Below, piece by piece: positions 27,891-36,799 of a stretch of 38,071 bases of DNA (its first letter is position 1; the number at the start of each line of letters is the position of its first letter). The notes below the pieces were generated by a model that was not told where the DNA came from, ran no database searches, and worked only from the letters and a program-made list of their open reading frames with translations. The DNA comes from Candidatus Schmidhempelia bombi str. Bimp (GTDB taxonomy: Bacteria > Pseudomonadota > Gammaproteobacteria > Enterobacterales > Orbaceae). Location: assembly GCF_000471645.3 (NCBI RefSeq), contig NZ_AWGA01000036.1, forward strand, positions 1 to 38,071, read 5' to 3'. Position numbers and translations under genes: made by a program.

Positions 27891-28169
27891 CAATTTAGGT
27901 TGTTATAAGTTATAGGTTATTAGTTAATAATCACCACGCATTAATTAGCTCATTTCAGCCTGAGAAAAATTAATGTTTATTTGATTATCAGATAGTAAAT
28001 TCTGATTTAACAACATAATTAAGCAATGACTATTTATCTGTTTAGGTTTTCCCTAATAACTGTTTTTATCAGGGAATTACTTCGATTTACATTCAATAAC
28101 AATTATTGCTGATTATATTTAATATTATTAATTATTTATCAAAAAAGAGATAAATAATTTTGCACCCAA

Positions 28170-28871
28170 TTAAGACTTAGCACGAATATATAAACGCTCT
28201 GGTCGTCCTATTTTTCCATATTTAATTTCAGTGGTTAAAAATTTCGTGTGCACACCATACTCTAAGTATCTTCTTGCCGTGGTTCGGCTTAGTTGTGTTT
28301 TTTCAACCACACTATCTACGGTAAACGCCTCATTACTCTGTATAAATAATTCTTTCACTTTTTGTAAAGTTAATTCCTCAATACCTTTAGTATGTTTATT
28401 TTGATTAATAAAATCCTTGGTTTGTAAATTAAATAGTTCATCGATACGCTGTTGGTTGACATGTTTTTGGATACTTTGTCTGTATAAAAATAAGTCAAAA
28501 CGTTTAAGTGAATGATTTAATCGATCATAAGACACGGGTTTAATCAAATAGTCAAAGGCGCCGTAACGAATAGCACGGCTACAGGTTTCAATATCACTCG
28601 CAGCAGTAATAAAAATCACATAGCTATTAAGTTGATGACGGATAATATGCTCAAATAAGTCAATGCCTTCTCCATCAGGTAAATAGTTATCTAGTAAAAT
28701 CAAATCTGGTTTTAATTTATCGACTAATAATTTGGCATCCGCTAATGTAGGCGCGATAGCTAAGGCTTTGATATAAGGATCACGCTGAATAAAATCAGCA
28801 TGTAATTCCGCTAAAATCGGCTCATCCTCCACGATTAATACGTTAATTTGTGATTTATTTGTGTTTTTCAT
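28170..28871 (-). CDS. dpiA: Citrate response regulator DpiA (CitB family)
   Basis: A 233-residue response regulator. The ATG at 28871 (MKNTNKSQINVLIVEDEPIL) is chosen over an upstream in-frame start because it has AAGG 8 bases upstream and starts the receiver properly; the longer form would overlap dpiB. The receiver has acidic residues in VEDEP, the phospho-acceptor Asp61 in LILLDNYLPDGEG, and Thr and Lys in FITAAS and LIKPVSYDRL. The C-terminal HTH (VDSVVEKTQLSRTTARRYLE) is the CitB/DcuR type. It should activate citS and the cit genes in response to citrate. It follows dpiB by 10 bases. E. coli DpiA is of the same size. Confidence 0.92.
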   Translation of the reverse strand: MKNTNKSQINVLIVEDEPILAELHADFIQRDPYIKALAIAPTLADAKLLVDKLKPDLILLDNYLPDGEGIDLFEHIIRHQLNSYVIFITAASDIETCSRAIRYGAFDYLIKPVSYDRLNHSLKRFDLFLYRQSIQKHVNQQRIDELFNLQTKDFINQNKHTKGIEELTLQKVKELFIQSNEAFTVDSVVEKTQLSRTTARRYLEYGVHTKFLTTEIKYGKIGRPERLYIRAKS

Positions 28872-28881
28872 AGGAATAGCC

Positions 28882-30483
28882 TTAACAAGATTTAGGAATA
28901 AAAATAGAGAAGATGGTACCGTAAGGTTGATTGTTTTCAACAGTAATATAACCCTGTGTCTTTTGAATATAGGTTTCGACTAAATGTAAACCAATACCGT
29001 GTTCTGCAGGATCTTGAGAAGTCACACCCTGATCAAAAATGGTGTCACGAATAGTTTCATCGATTCCACAACCTTGATCACTCACTTCAATAACAATCTC
29101 ATCCGATTCATCATTAATATATAAGTGGACAGATTTATCGCCTTTTGATTGTTTTACACAAGCATTAAATGCATTATCTAATAAATTACCAATAATAGAC
29201 ATCAATTCGGTCTCAGATAACATAGGCGGTAAAGTAGTTAACTGCATAGCAGGATCAAAAGTAAGATTGACATTCATTTCATGTGATTTTGAATATTTTC
29301 CAATTAACAAACCACCAATGGAGGGATAACTAACCCGTTCTGTCACAAAATCTAATACTTTTTGATTATCTGCTGAATGTAAAGCGATAAATTTTTCTGC
29401 CTCTTCATAACGCTGCATATGAATGAGACCAGACAAGGTCGCCATCCAATTCAAATGCTCATGACGTAAGGTACGCAAATTATCTACATATTGATTGATT
29501 TGTGTTAATTGTTGACTTAATAAATTTACCTCATCAAAACTACGAAAGGTAATCACCCAACCGCAAAGTTGCTTATCAATTAATATTCTAATACGATTAA
29601 TGATAACCATCTTATCATTAAAATAACAGACTTGATCATGAATATCTTCATATTTATTGTTGTCATCATAAATTATCTTTGTAGAGGCAATATATTGATT
29701 TAATTCAGTATTGATTAATTGCTTGACAGATTGGTGCAAACCTAATAGATGTCTAGCTGCATGATTAATGTTAATAATTTTATACTGGTTATCAATAGCA
29801 ATGATCCCCTCAAAAATGGATTCCATAATTGCATTCTGTGTTTTGACTAACAGCGCAATATCTTTTGGCTCTAAATCAAACATTTGTCTTTTTATCATGT
29901 AAGACAAGAACCATGAAAATAAAAACAGTGCTATTAAAAAGCCAATGCACAATATTATAATAGGAAGCTGTTGCTGTTTATGTAAAGCTGCGATATGATC
30001 TAACATATAACCCACAGATACAATACCAATAACATTTTGATTTTCATCAAAAATCGGGGCTTTGGCGCGCAGCGACGTACCCAGAAACCCTGTTTTAATG
30101 GTAGTAATAGTTTTACCTTTTAAAACCTGCTCATTATCACCACCAACCATAGGCATATTAAGCGGCGCATTTTTAGTATGAAATAAGCGATTCGCATGAT
30201 TATCGCCGATAACTATATAGTCAGCATCACTTTGTGTGTAAATAGAATGGATTAATTCTCTAATTTTAGTTGTTTGATTTGTTTTTACATATTCAATTAG
30301 TTGAGGCAGAACAGCCAAGGCTTTAGCTTGTATTTTAGCTTTTTCTCCCTGCATTTTATATAAGGATGATTCGGTAATTGCCGAAATATAACTCTGTAAA
30401 ATAAAAGTACTTATTATTGAAAAAAACAGTAATAGTAGAAATAATTTACCAGTAAAAGATAGTGTAAAAAAACGTTTTAACAT
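28882..30483 (-). CDS. dpiB: Citrate sensor histidine kinase DpiB (CitA family)
   Basis: A 533-residue membrane kinase. TM1 is about residues 12-31 and TM2 about 173-196. Between them is a periplasmic PAS sensor with the ligand motifs NRLFHTKNAPLNMPMVGGDN and TGFLGTSLRAKAPIFDENQN, which match the citrate-binding residues of CitA (Arg and His in RxxH, and the SLRxK segment). A cytosolic PAS (about 210-320) follows. The dimerisation helix has His341 in LRTLRHEHLNWMATLSGLIH, the N box is IIGNLLDNAFNAC, and the G boxes are VSDQGCGIDE and EHGIGLHLVE. All catalytic elements are intact. It is divergent from citS and should sense external citrate. DcuS (fumarate) is the nearest alternative; the citrate lyase cluster next door favours CitA. 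Confidence 0.93.
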   Translation of the reverse strand: MLKRFFTLSFTGKLFLLLLFFSIISTFILQSYISAITESSLYKMQGEKAKIQAKALAVLPQLIEYVKTNQTTKIRELIHSIYTQSDADYIVIGDNHANRLFHTKNAPLNMPMVGGDNEQVLKGKTITTIKTGFLGTSLRAKAPIFDENQNVIGIVSVGYMLDHIAALHKQQQLPIIILCIGFLIALFLFSWFLSYMIKRQMFDLEPKDIALLVKTQNAIMESIFEGIIAIDNQYKIININHAARHLLGLHQSVKQLINTELNQYIASTKIIYDDNNKYEDIHDQVCYFNDKMVIINRIRILIDKQLCGWVITFRSFDEVNLLSQQLTQINQYVDNLRTLRHEHLNWMATLSGLIHMQRYEEAEKFIALHSADNQKVLDFVTERVSYPSIGGLLIGKYSKSHEMNVNLTFDPAMQLTTLPPMLSETELMSIIGNLLDNAFNACVKQSKGDKSVHLYINDESDEIVIEVSDQGCGIDETIRDTIFDQGVTSQDPAEHGIGLHLVETYIQKTQGYITVENNQPYGTIFSIFIPKSC

Positions 30484-30576
30484 ATAAATTAAAATTTTTA
30501 AATCCTGCTACTATTGTTCATTTTAACACAATTAACCAACTTATCTCCTTTAAAACCATAAAAACCACAATAAATT

Positions 30577-30592
30577 TATGATTTATATCACA
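30577..30592. promoter_or_regulatory. CRP-like site in the dpiB/citS divergent promoter region
   Basis: On the minus strand TGTGA-TATAAA-TCATA matches the CRP consensus at 9 of 10 positions. It lies about 85 bases before citS and about 95 before dpiB. CRP control of citrate fermentation genes is known in Klebsiella. The surrounding 194 bases are very AT-rich and would also bind the response regulator, whose site I cannot define. Confidence 0.5.
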
Positions 30593-30677
30593 AAAAAATA
30601 ACGAAAAATTACAGATAATAGCAATTAGTAATAAATTATTAATATTTTGAGAAATATCAACGGAGATAGTCATTATT

Positions 30678-32033
30678 ATGACAGTTTTAAGTAAAATAAA
30701 TAAAGATACGATAGTACAATTATGGAAAAATTTTTGGCCATGTGGATGGTGGAAATTAATGGACAATTATAAAGTCGGCGTCATTCCTCTACCGTTCTTT
30801 ATTATTGCAGGTTGCTTAGTTTTAGGTGAAGTATATTTAAACGATAAACTACCAAGTGACATCGTTGTTATGGTGGTAACATGTGCATTTTTCGGTTTCC
30901 TATGTGGTGAATTTGGTAAACGGTTACCGATCATTGGAAAAATGGGGGCCGCGGCAATTTGTGCAACCTTTATACCATCAGCATTAGTTTATTATGGTAT
31001 TCTTCCTGAATCTATTCATGTAGCAACAAAAAAGTTCTATAAAGATACCCAGATTCTGTATCTTTACATTTGTTGTATCATCGTTGGTAGCATTATGAGT
31101 ATGGATAAGAAAACGCTAATTCAAGGGTTCTTACGTATTTTCGCACCAATGCTTTGTGGTGAAATTGTTGGTATGTTAGTTGGCGTTGGTGTTGGTATGC
31201 TTTTAGGCTTATCACCTTTCCATACATTCTTCTTCTTAGTACTACCAATTATGGCAGGTGGTGTAGGTGAAGGTGCGATTCCATTATCAATGGGCTATGC
31301 CGCTATTTTAGGTATGGAGCAAGGTGATGCATTAGGACGCGTGTTACCTATTGTAATGTTAGGTGGTTTAACGGGTATTATTTGTGGCGGTATTTTAAAT
31401 CGCATTGGTAAGATGTATCCACATTTAACTGGTAATGGTAAATTAATGCCAGGTACCGCTGAAAATGAAGAAAAAGTGGAAACTAAAAAAGAGATGGTAA
31501 TGGATGTTACAACCTTTGCTTCAGGTGTTCTATTAGCGGCAATGTTATATATGGTTGGTATGATTGGTCATAAAATGATTGGTCTTCCTGCGCCAGTAGG
31601 TATGTTATTTGCTGCGGTATTAGTGAAATTGACTAATGGTGTTTCACCTCGTGTATTAAGTGGTTCACAAGTTGTTTACAAATTTTTCCAAACTTCAGTG
31701 ACTTATCCAATCTTATTTGCTGTTGGTGTGGCAATTACCCCATGGCAAAGTATTGTTGCAGCCTTTACAGTAAATAACCTAATCGTTATCGTTTCTACTG
31801 TTGTTAGCTTAGTCGCCACAGGTTTCTTTGTATCGAAACAACTAGGTATGTACCCAGTTGATGCAGCGGTTATCTCTTGTTGTCAAAGTGGTCAAGGTGG
31901 TACGGGTGACGTTGCTATCTTAACTGCAGCGGAAAGAATGGAGTTAATGCCTTTTGCTCAGATCGCAACCCGTATTGGTGGTGCTATCAATGTCTCATTA
32001 TCACTATTAGTCTTAGCTCGTTTTATTGTATAA
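30678..32033 (+). CDS. citS: 2-hydroxycarboxylate transporter, citrate/sodium symporter CitS type
   Basis: A 451-residue inner-membrane transporter of the 2HCT family with about eleven membrane segments. It has the two family re-entrant loops with GGxG: LPIMAGGVGEGAIPLSMGYA near residue 193 and SCCQSGQGGTGDVAILTAAE near 400. After the second loop comes MPFAQIATRIGGA, whose Arg corresponds to the carboxylate-binding Arg of CitS. It would bring citrate in with sodium. CimH or MaeN type malate/citrate specificity cannot be excluded from sequence, but position at the head of a citrate lyase operon, divergent from a citrate sensor, favours citrate. A GGAG ribosome site is somewhat far (12 bases) from the ATG. 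Confidence 0.9.
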   Translation: MTVLSKINKDTIVQLWKNFWPCGWWKLMDNYKVGVIPLPFFIIAGCLVLGEVYLNDKLPSDIVVMVVTCAFFGFLCGEFGKRLPIIGKMGAAAICATFIPSALVYYGILPESIHVATKKFYKDTQILYLYICCIIVGSIMSMDKKTLIQGFLRIFAPMLCGEIVGMLVGVGVGMLLGLSPFHTFFFLVLPIMAGGVGEGAIPLSMGYAAILGMEQGDALGRVLPIVMLGGLTGIICGGILNRIGKMYPHLTGNGKLMPGTAENEEKVETKKEMVMDVTTFASGVLLAAMLYMVGMIGHKMIGLPAPVGMLFAAVLVKLTNGVSPRVLSGSQVVYKFFQTSVTYPILFAVGVAITPWQSIVAAFTVNNLIVIVSTVVSLVATGFFVSKQLGMYPVDAAVISCCQSGQGGTGDVAILTAAERMELMPFAQIATRIGGAINVSLSLLVLARFIV

Positions 32034-32046
32034 TATGACGGTGTAC

Positions 32047-32074
32047 ATGAATCACAATATTAATTGTGATTCAT
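32047..32074. repeat. Perfect hairpin between citS and the FAH-family gene
   Basis: ATGAATCACAAT (32047-32058), loop ATTA, ATTGTGATTCAT (32063-32074): perfect 12-base arms in the 71-base gap. There is no T run, so it is probably a processing or stability element that lets the transporter mRNA outlast the enzyme mRNA. A protein operator is also possible. Confidence 0.6.
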
Positions 32075-32104
32075 CTTATAGTAGTCTAGTTGTCTGAGGT
32101 ATAA

Positions 32105-32950
32105 ATGAAACTAGTTAGTTATCTTTTGTCAGGTAATCCAAGTTATGGTATATTAACAGAGCAAGGTATTATTGATTTAACTCGTCGTATTGGCGATAAA
32201 TACAGTGATTTAAAAGCATTACTTTCAGCAAGCGATTGGTTGCAAATTGCAAGAAATTATGTAAATGAAATTGCTGATGTTAAAGAGGAAGAGATTGTTT
32301 ATCTTCCTGTAATACCAAACCCAAATAAAATCTTATGTGTGGGAATGAATTATGCAGAAAAGCGTGCTGAATTCCATGAAACGAATTCCGCGCCAACATT
32401 GTTCGTTCGATTCCCAGACTCACAAACCGGTCATAAAACCAACGTGATCAAACCATTGATCACTAATGAATTTGATTATGAAGGTGAGTTAGCAGTCATT
32501 ATTGGTAAGGGTGGTTTCCATATCGAAGAAGCAGAAGCATTACAGCATGTTGCTGGTTACAGTTGCTATATGGATGGTTCAGTACGTGATTGGCAACATG
32601 CTTGGTTCACTGCGGGTAAGAACTGGCCGTCAACAGGTGCATTTGGGCCATGTTTAGCGACAGCTGATAGTATCCCTGATCCAAAAGTATTAACGCTAAA
32701 AACCTACTTGAATAAACAAGAAGTACAGCATGATTCGTTGAATAATTTAGTTCATCCAATCCCTGAATTAATTGCTTATATTAGTAGCTTTACTGCATTA
32801 TCCCCAGGTGACGTGATCTTAACAGGTTCACCGGGTGGAGTAGGTAAAAAACGGAATCCGCCTTTATTTATGAAAGAAGGGGATTGTATTGAAGTCGAGA
32901 TCTCTCATATAGGACGTTTAAGTAATTCCGTTATCTCAGAAAAAAGGTAA
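32105..32950 (+). CDS. Fumarylacetoacetate hydrolase-family protein, possible oxaloacetate decarboxylase
   Basis: A 281-residue soluble enzyme of the FAH fold. The metal ligands are visible in FDYEGELAVIIGKGG (the E-x-E pair) and in CYMDGSVRDWQHAW (Asp). KILCVGMNYAEKRAEF carries the conserved N-terminal motif, and GDVILTGSPGGVG is the usual C-terminal signature. The family includes acylpyruvate hydrolases, dicarbonyl isomerases, and soluble oxaloacetate decarboxylases (human FAHD1 and Corynebacterium Cg1458). It lies inside the citrate operon, 71 bases after citS and 3 bases before citC. Since no oadGAB is present, decarboxylation of the oxaloacetate made by citrate lyase is the natural guess. 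This is inference from context. GAGG lies 6 bases upstream of the ATG. Confidence 0.8.
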   Translation: MKLVSYLLSGNPSYGILTEQGIIDLTRRIGDKYSDLKALLSASDWLQIARNYVNEIADVKEEEIVYLPVIPNPNKILCVGMNYAEKRAEFHETNSAPTLFVRFPDSQTGHKTNVIKPLITNEFDYEGELAVIIGKGGFHIEEAEALQHVAGYSCYMDGSVRDWQHAWFTAGKNWPSTGAFGPCLATADSIPDPKVLTLKTYLNKQEVQHDSLNNLVHPIPELIAYISSFTALSPGDVILTGSPGGVGKKRNPPLFMKEGDCIEVEISHIGRLSNSVISEKR

Positions 32951-32953
32951 TAA

Positions 32954-33976
32954 ATGTATAGTTCACTTGAATACTCGGTTGTTGATATCTCGAAACAACA
33001 ATCAGTATTAGAGTCCATTGAACGGTTACTACATTTAGCGGGTCTGGAATTAGACCCGCGATTATCTGTATTTGTAATTGCTATCGTGGATTCAAAAATT
33101 GTTGCCTGTGCGGGTATTGATCGTGATATTATAAAATGTGTTGCAATTGATCCAGATTATCGCGGTAATAATATCAATTTAGGTTTATTAGAATATACCA
33201 TTAAATATGCTAATGAACACGGGCAGTTCCATCTTTTCCTTTATACTAAACCTGAAAATAAAATCTTCTTTCGCAGTTGTGGTTTTTATCCTATCGTTGA
33301 AGTACCTGATTTAGTTGTATTAATGGAAAATACCCCAATTGGTATTAAACGTTACTGCCAACAATTGAGCCTTGAAAAGAAACCCGGTAACAAGATCGGT
33401 AGTATTGTGATGAATGCGAATCCTTTTACCAAAGGACATCAGTACTTAGCTGAAACCGCAGCAGCAGAATGTGATTGGCTTCATATCTTTGTTGTTAATG
33501 AAGACGCCTCTATGTTCTCCTTTGCTGATCGTTTTGAATTGGTAAAAGCAGGCGTTAGTCATTTAAAGAATGTTTCAGTTCATGCGAGTTCTTCCTATAT
33601 TATTTCAAAAGCAACATTTCCAAGTTATTTTCTAAAAGAGCAGGCGAAAATTGATAAAGCTTATATGGGAATTGATTTATTAATTTTCCGTAATTATATT
33701 GCGCCAGCACTTAATATTACTTGTCGCTTTGTTGGTACCGAACCAACCAGTGAAGTAACCAATGCGTATAATGAGGCAATGGCATATTGGTTGCAAGATA
33801 GCCAAGTCAGTTCAATGCCGGTTATACCTCTGATTGTACTGGAAAGGATAAAGGAAAATAATTTTGCAATATCTGCCTCACGTGTTAGGGCACTATTAGA
33901 AAATCAGTGCTATGATGAAATTAAAGCATTGGTTCCCCCAACGACATGGACATATTTGCAAAATAAATATATGTAA
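32954..33976 (+). CDS. citC: [Citrate (pro-3S)-lyase] ligase CitC
   Basis: A 340-residue enzyme that acetylates the thiol of the citrate lyase prosthetic group, using ATP and acetate, to switch the lyase on. The N-terminal 130 residues are a GNAT-like domain (VAIDPDYRGNNINLGLLEYT, FFRSCGFYPI). The C-terminal domain is a nucleotidyltransferase with SIVMNANPFTKGHQYLAETA (the T-K-G-H motif at 159-162) and ISASRVRALLE near the end. Length matches E. coli CitC (about 350). It starts 3 bases after the FAH-family stop, so the two are coupled, and it is followed by citD across 25 bases. Confidence 0.96.
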   Translation: MYSSLEYSVVDISKQQSVLESIERLLHLAGLELDPRLSVFVIAIVDSKIVACAGIDRDIIKCVAIDPDYRGNNINLGLLEYTIKYANEHGQFHLFLYTKPENKIFFRSCGFYPIVEVPDLVVLMENTPIGIKRYCQQLSLEKKPGNKIGSIVMNANPFTKGHQYLAETAAAECDWLHIFVVNEDASMFSFADRFELVKAGVSHLKNVSVHASSSYIISKATFPSYFLKEQAKIDKAYMGIDLLIFRNYIAPALNITCRFVGTEPTSEVTNAYNEAMAYWLQDSQVSSMPVIPLIVLERIKENNFAISASRVRALLENQCYDEIKALVPPTTWTYLQNKYM

Positions 33977-34001
33977 TTTGATCGATTAAAAGGTAAATTT
34001 A

Positions 34002-34292
34002 ATGAAAATACAAAAAGAAGCTCTAGCCGGAACGCTTGAATCAAGCGATTTAATGGTTAAAGTCAGCCCAAATTCTGGGATTGAAATTATTGTAAATAGT
34101 GAAGTTAATAAACAGTTTGGAGCACAGATTAGATCAGTCGTTGAAAGTACATTAGCACAGTTAAATGTCACTGATGGACTAATTGTTATTGATGATAAAG
34201 GTGCGCTTGATTGTGCGATTAAAGCTCGTGTGCAATGTGCAGTATTACGTGGCGCTGAAGTGGAAGAGTTAGATTGGAGTAAATTACTATGA
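34002..34292 (+). CDS. citD: Citrate lyase gamma chain (acyl carrier protein) CitD
   Basis: A 96-residue acyl carrier subunit. The prosthetic group attaches to Ser14 in [20 protein letters not shown], the family signature. AAGG lies 9 bases before the ATG. The end overlaps citE by 4 bases (ATGA), giving tight co-translation of the gamma and beta subunits. An open frame on the opposite strand here is only a shadow. Confidence 0.97.
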   Translation: MKIQKEALAGTLESSDLMVKVSPNSGIEIIVNSEVNKQFGAQIRSVVESTLAQLNVTDGLIVIDDKGALDCAIKARVQCAVLRGAEVEELDWSKLL

Positions 34293-35176
34293 AAAAATTG
34301 CGTAGAAGTATGTTATTTCTTCCTGCCGCTAATGCAGCAATGTTATCAACGTCTTTTGTTTATAAACCAGATTCGATTATGTTCGATTTGGAAGATGCGG
34401 TATCTATTAAAGAGAAGGATGCAGCACGTTTATTAGTTGCTCAAACATTACAATTGCCAATCTATAAAGAGAGTGGTATTGAAACCGTGGTTCGTATTAA
34501 TGCGTTGAACACACCTTTTGGTCTTAAAGATTTAGAAGCAGTAGTTCGCGCTGGTGTTGATGTCGTACGTTTACCGATGACGAATAGCGCAGAAGACATT
34601 CATGAGTTAGAGCAACATGTTGAACGCATAGAAAAAGAGTGTGGTCGCCCTGTTGGATCAACAAAATTAATGGCTGCTATCGAATCAGCATTAGGCGTTG
34701 TCAACGCGGTATCAATTGCAAAATCGTCTCCACGTTTAATTGGTATTGCCTTAGCCGCTTTTGACTATTTAGTGGATATGCAAACTGAACGAGGCGATGG
34801 TACGGAACTATTTTATGCTCGTTGTGCGGTATTACATGCTGCGCGCGTAGCTAAAATTGATGCATTTGATGTGGTTTACTCAAATGTTAATGACGATGCT
34901 GGTTTCTTAAATGAAGTGAATTTAGCTAAAAAATTAGGCTTTAACGGAAAATCATTAATTAATCCGCGCCAAATTGAATTACTTCATAATGCTTATGCAC
35001 CAACAGCAGAAGAAGTTGAATACTCTAAGAAAGTGGTAGAAGCGGCAGAAGAAGGTGAAAAAGCTGGTTTAGGTGTCATTTCTCTAAATGGTAAAATGAT
35101 TGATGCACCAATTATTGCCCGCGCAAGAACCATTATCGAATTAGCAGCTGTTTCAGGTGTTCGTAAAGCGATTTAA
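34289..35176 (+). CDS. citE: Citrate lyase beta chain (citryl-ACP lyase) CitE
   Basis: A 295-residue HpcH/HpaI-fold subunit that cleaves citryl-ACP to oxaloacetate and acetyl-ACP. Key motifs are [39 protein letters not shown] (metal-binding acidic residues) and [19 protein letters not shown]. Further on are [19 protein letters not shown] with the catalytic Glu, and [20 protein letters not shown]. Length matches E. coli CitE (302). It starts within the citD stop. Confidence 0.97.
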   Translation: MKKLRRSMLFLPAANAAMLSTSFVYKPDSIMFDLEDAVSIKEKDAARLLVAQTLQLPIYKESGIETVVRINALNTPFGLKDLEAVVRAGVDVVRLPMTNSAEDIHELEQHVERIEKECGRPVGSTKLMAAIESALGVVNAVSIAKSSPRLIGIALAAFDYLVDMQTERGDGTELFYARCAVLHAARVAKIDAFDVVYSNVNDDAGFLNEVNLAKKLGFNGKSLINPRQIELLHNAYAPTAEEVEYSKKVVEAAEEGEKAGLGVISLNGKMIDAPIIARARTIIELAAVSGVRKAI

Positions 35177-35190
35177 TAGGACAGATTAAG

Positions 35191-36723
35191 ATGACGACAT
35201 GTACAAACAACAATATTGAGGCTATTAAAGCTCAACAACCAGATTTAAACAATTTGGTTCCTTTTACTGGCGCAAATACGACAACGCCTTATCTCAATGA
35301 TCCAGTAGCAAAACATACCCGTAAATTATGCCAAACAATCGAAGAAGCCATTAAAAAATGTGAGCTTCGTGATGGTATGACAATCTCTTTCCACCATGCG
35401 TTCCGCGAAGGAGATAAGGTGATCAATAAAGTGATCGAAACTATCAGCAACATGGGGATTAAAGATCTAACGTTAGCGTCTAGTTCGTTACTTTCTTGTA
35501 ATACACCGTTAATTCAACATATAAAGAATGGTGTAGTAACACAGATTTACACCTCGGGTATGCGTGGTGAATTAGCCGATGCTATATCTCATGGTTTAAT
35601 GGAAAAACCAGTTCATATTCATTCTCATGGTGGACGAGTTAAATTAATTCAGTCTGGAGAAATTAATATTGATGTGGCTTTCCTAGCGGTTTCTACAACC
35701 GATGAAATGGGAAATGCTAACGGTGTATCTGGTAAGTCTCAATGTGGCTCATTAGGCTATGCAATGGTCGATGCGCAGTTTGCGAAAAAAGTGGTATTAT
35801 TAACGGAAGACTTTGTTACTTATCCAAATAATCCAGCCAGTATCCGTCAGGATCAAGTTGATTATATTGTCAAAATTGATGAAGTGGGTGACCCGACCAA
35901 AATTAGTGTTGGCGCAGCACGTATTACCAGCAATCCGCGTGAACTGATGATTGCTCGTTATGCGGCAGATGTTATTGAACATTCAGGCTATTTTAAAGAT
36001 GGATTCTCTATCCAAACTGGTTCAGGTGCCTCCTCCACTGCGGCGACACGTTTTCTTGAAAATCGCATGCGCGATAAAAATATTACTGCCTCATTTGCGT
36101 TAGGTGGTATTACCGCAAGTATTGTTGATTTGCATGAAAAAGGTTTAGTTAAACGTTTATTAGATACACAAAGCTTTGATGGAACAGCAGGACAGTCTCT
36201 AGGTCGTAATAAAGATCATATCGAAGTCTCGACTAATGTTTATGCTAACCCTGCATCGAAAGGGGCCAGTGTTGACGAATTAGATATTGTTATCCTCAGT
36301 GCATTAGAGATTGACCTTAATTTCAACGTCAACGTATTAACAGGTTCTGATGGGGTAATGCGTGGAGCCTCAGGCGGTCACTGTGATACTGCAACTGGAG
36401 CTAACTTAACAATTATTGTTGCGCCATTAATTCGTAGCCGGATCCCAACGCTGATCGAAAAAGTAACAACCGTTGTCACACCAGGAGAGAGTGTCGATGT
36501 GTTAGTGACTGACCACGGAATCGCGGTTAATCCTAATCGCCCTGAAGTGGCAGAACGCTTAATTGCTGCAGGTTTACCAGTGATGAAGATCGAAGACCTT
36601 TATCAACGTGCTATCTCTTTAACTGGCAAACCAATGCCAATTGAATTTGAAGACAAAATTGTTGGTATTGTTCGTTATCGTGATGGTTCAGTTATTGACG
36701 TCGTTCGTCAAGTAAAAGACTAA
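35191..36723 (+). CDS. citF: Citrate lyase alpha chain (citrate:ACP transferase) CitF
   Basis: A 510-residue subunit that exchanges the acetyl group on the carrier protein for citrate. Family features are HTRKLCQTIEEAIKKCELRD and GMTISFHHAFREGDKVINKV, then HIHSHGGRVKLIQSGEINID, FSIQTGSGASSTAATRFLE and GVMRGASGGHCDTATGANL. Length equals that of E. coli CitF (510). AGGA lies 8 bases upstream of the ATG, 14 bases after citE. A 16-bp hairpin follows before citX. Confidence 0.97.
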   Translation: MTTCTNNNIEAIKAQQPDLNNLVPFTGANTTTPYLNDPVAKHTRKLCQTIEEAIKKCELRDGMTISFHHAFREGDKVINKVIETISNMGIKDLTLASSSLLSCNTPLIQHIKNGVVTQIYTSGMRGELADAISHGLMEKPVHIHSHGGRVKLIQSGEINIDVAFLAVSTTDEMGNANGVSGKSQCGSLGYAMVDAQFAKKVVLLTEDFVTYPNNPASIRQDQVDYIVKIDEVGDPTKISVGAARITSNPRELMIARYAADVIEHSGYFKDGFSIQTGSGASSTAATRFLENRMRDKNITASFALGGITASIVDLHEKGLVKRLLDTQSFDGTAGQSLGRNKDHIEVSTNVYANPASKGASVDELDIVILSALEIDLNFNVNVLTGSDGVMRGASGGHCDTATGANLTIIVAPLIRSRIPTLIEKVTTVVTPGESVDVLVTDHGIAVNPNRPEVAERLIAAGLPVMKIEDLYQRAISLTGKPMPIEFEDKIVGIVRYRDGSVIDVVRQVKD

Positions 36724-36737
36724 TCACTAATATAGGT

Positions 36738-36772
36738 GCACTTAAAAATTATCGCTGATAATTTTTAAGTGC
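36738..36772. repeat. Perfect 16-bp hairpin between citF and citX
   Basis: GCACTTAAAAATTATC (36738-36753), loop GCT, GATAATTTTTAAGTGC (36757-36772). It is perfect but not followed by a T run. It likely protects the citCDEF message or partly reduces citX expression. Confidence 0.65.
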
Positions 36773-36799
36773 CATTTTAGACTCAATTTAAGAAAAATA

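Larger units (their letters stand above)
27748..28169. other. Intergenic region before the ula-type operon and after dpiA
   Basis: 422 bases without a gene. The half near 27748 is the promoter region of the PTS operon, with the two sites listed separately. Next to the dpiA stop, TTATTTATC (28132-28140) pairs with GATAAATAA (28149-28157), an AT-only hairpin that may end the dpiB-dpiA transcript weakly. TTCCCT and AGGGAA around 28050-28076 form a second loose stem. Confidence 0.4.
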
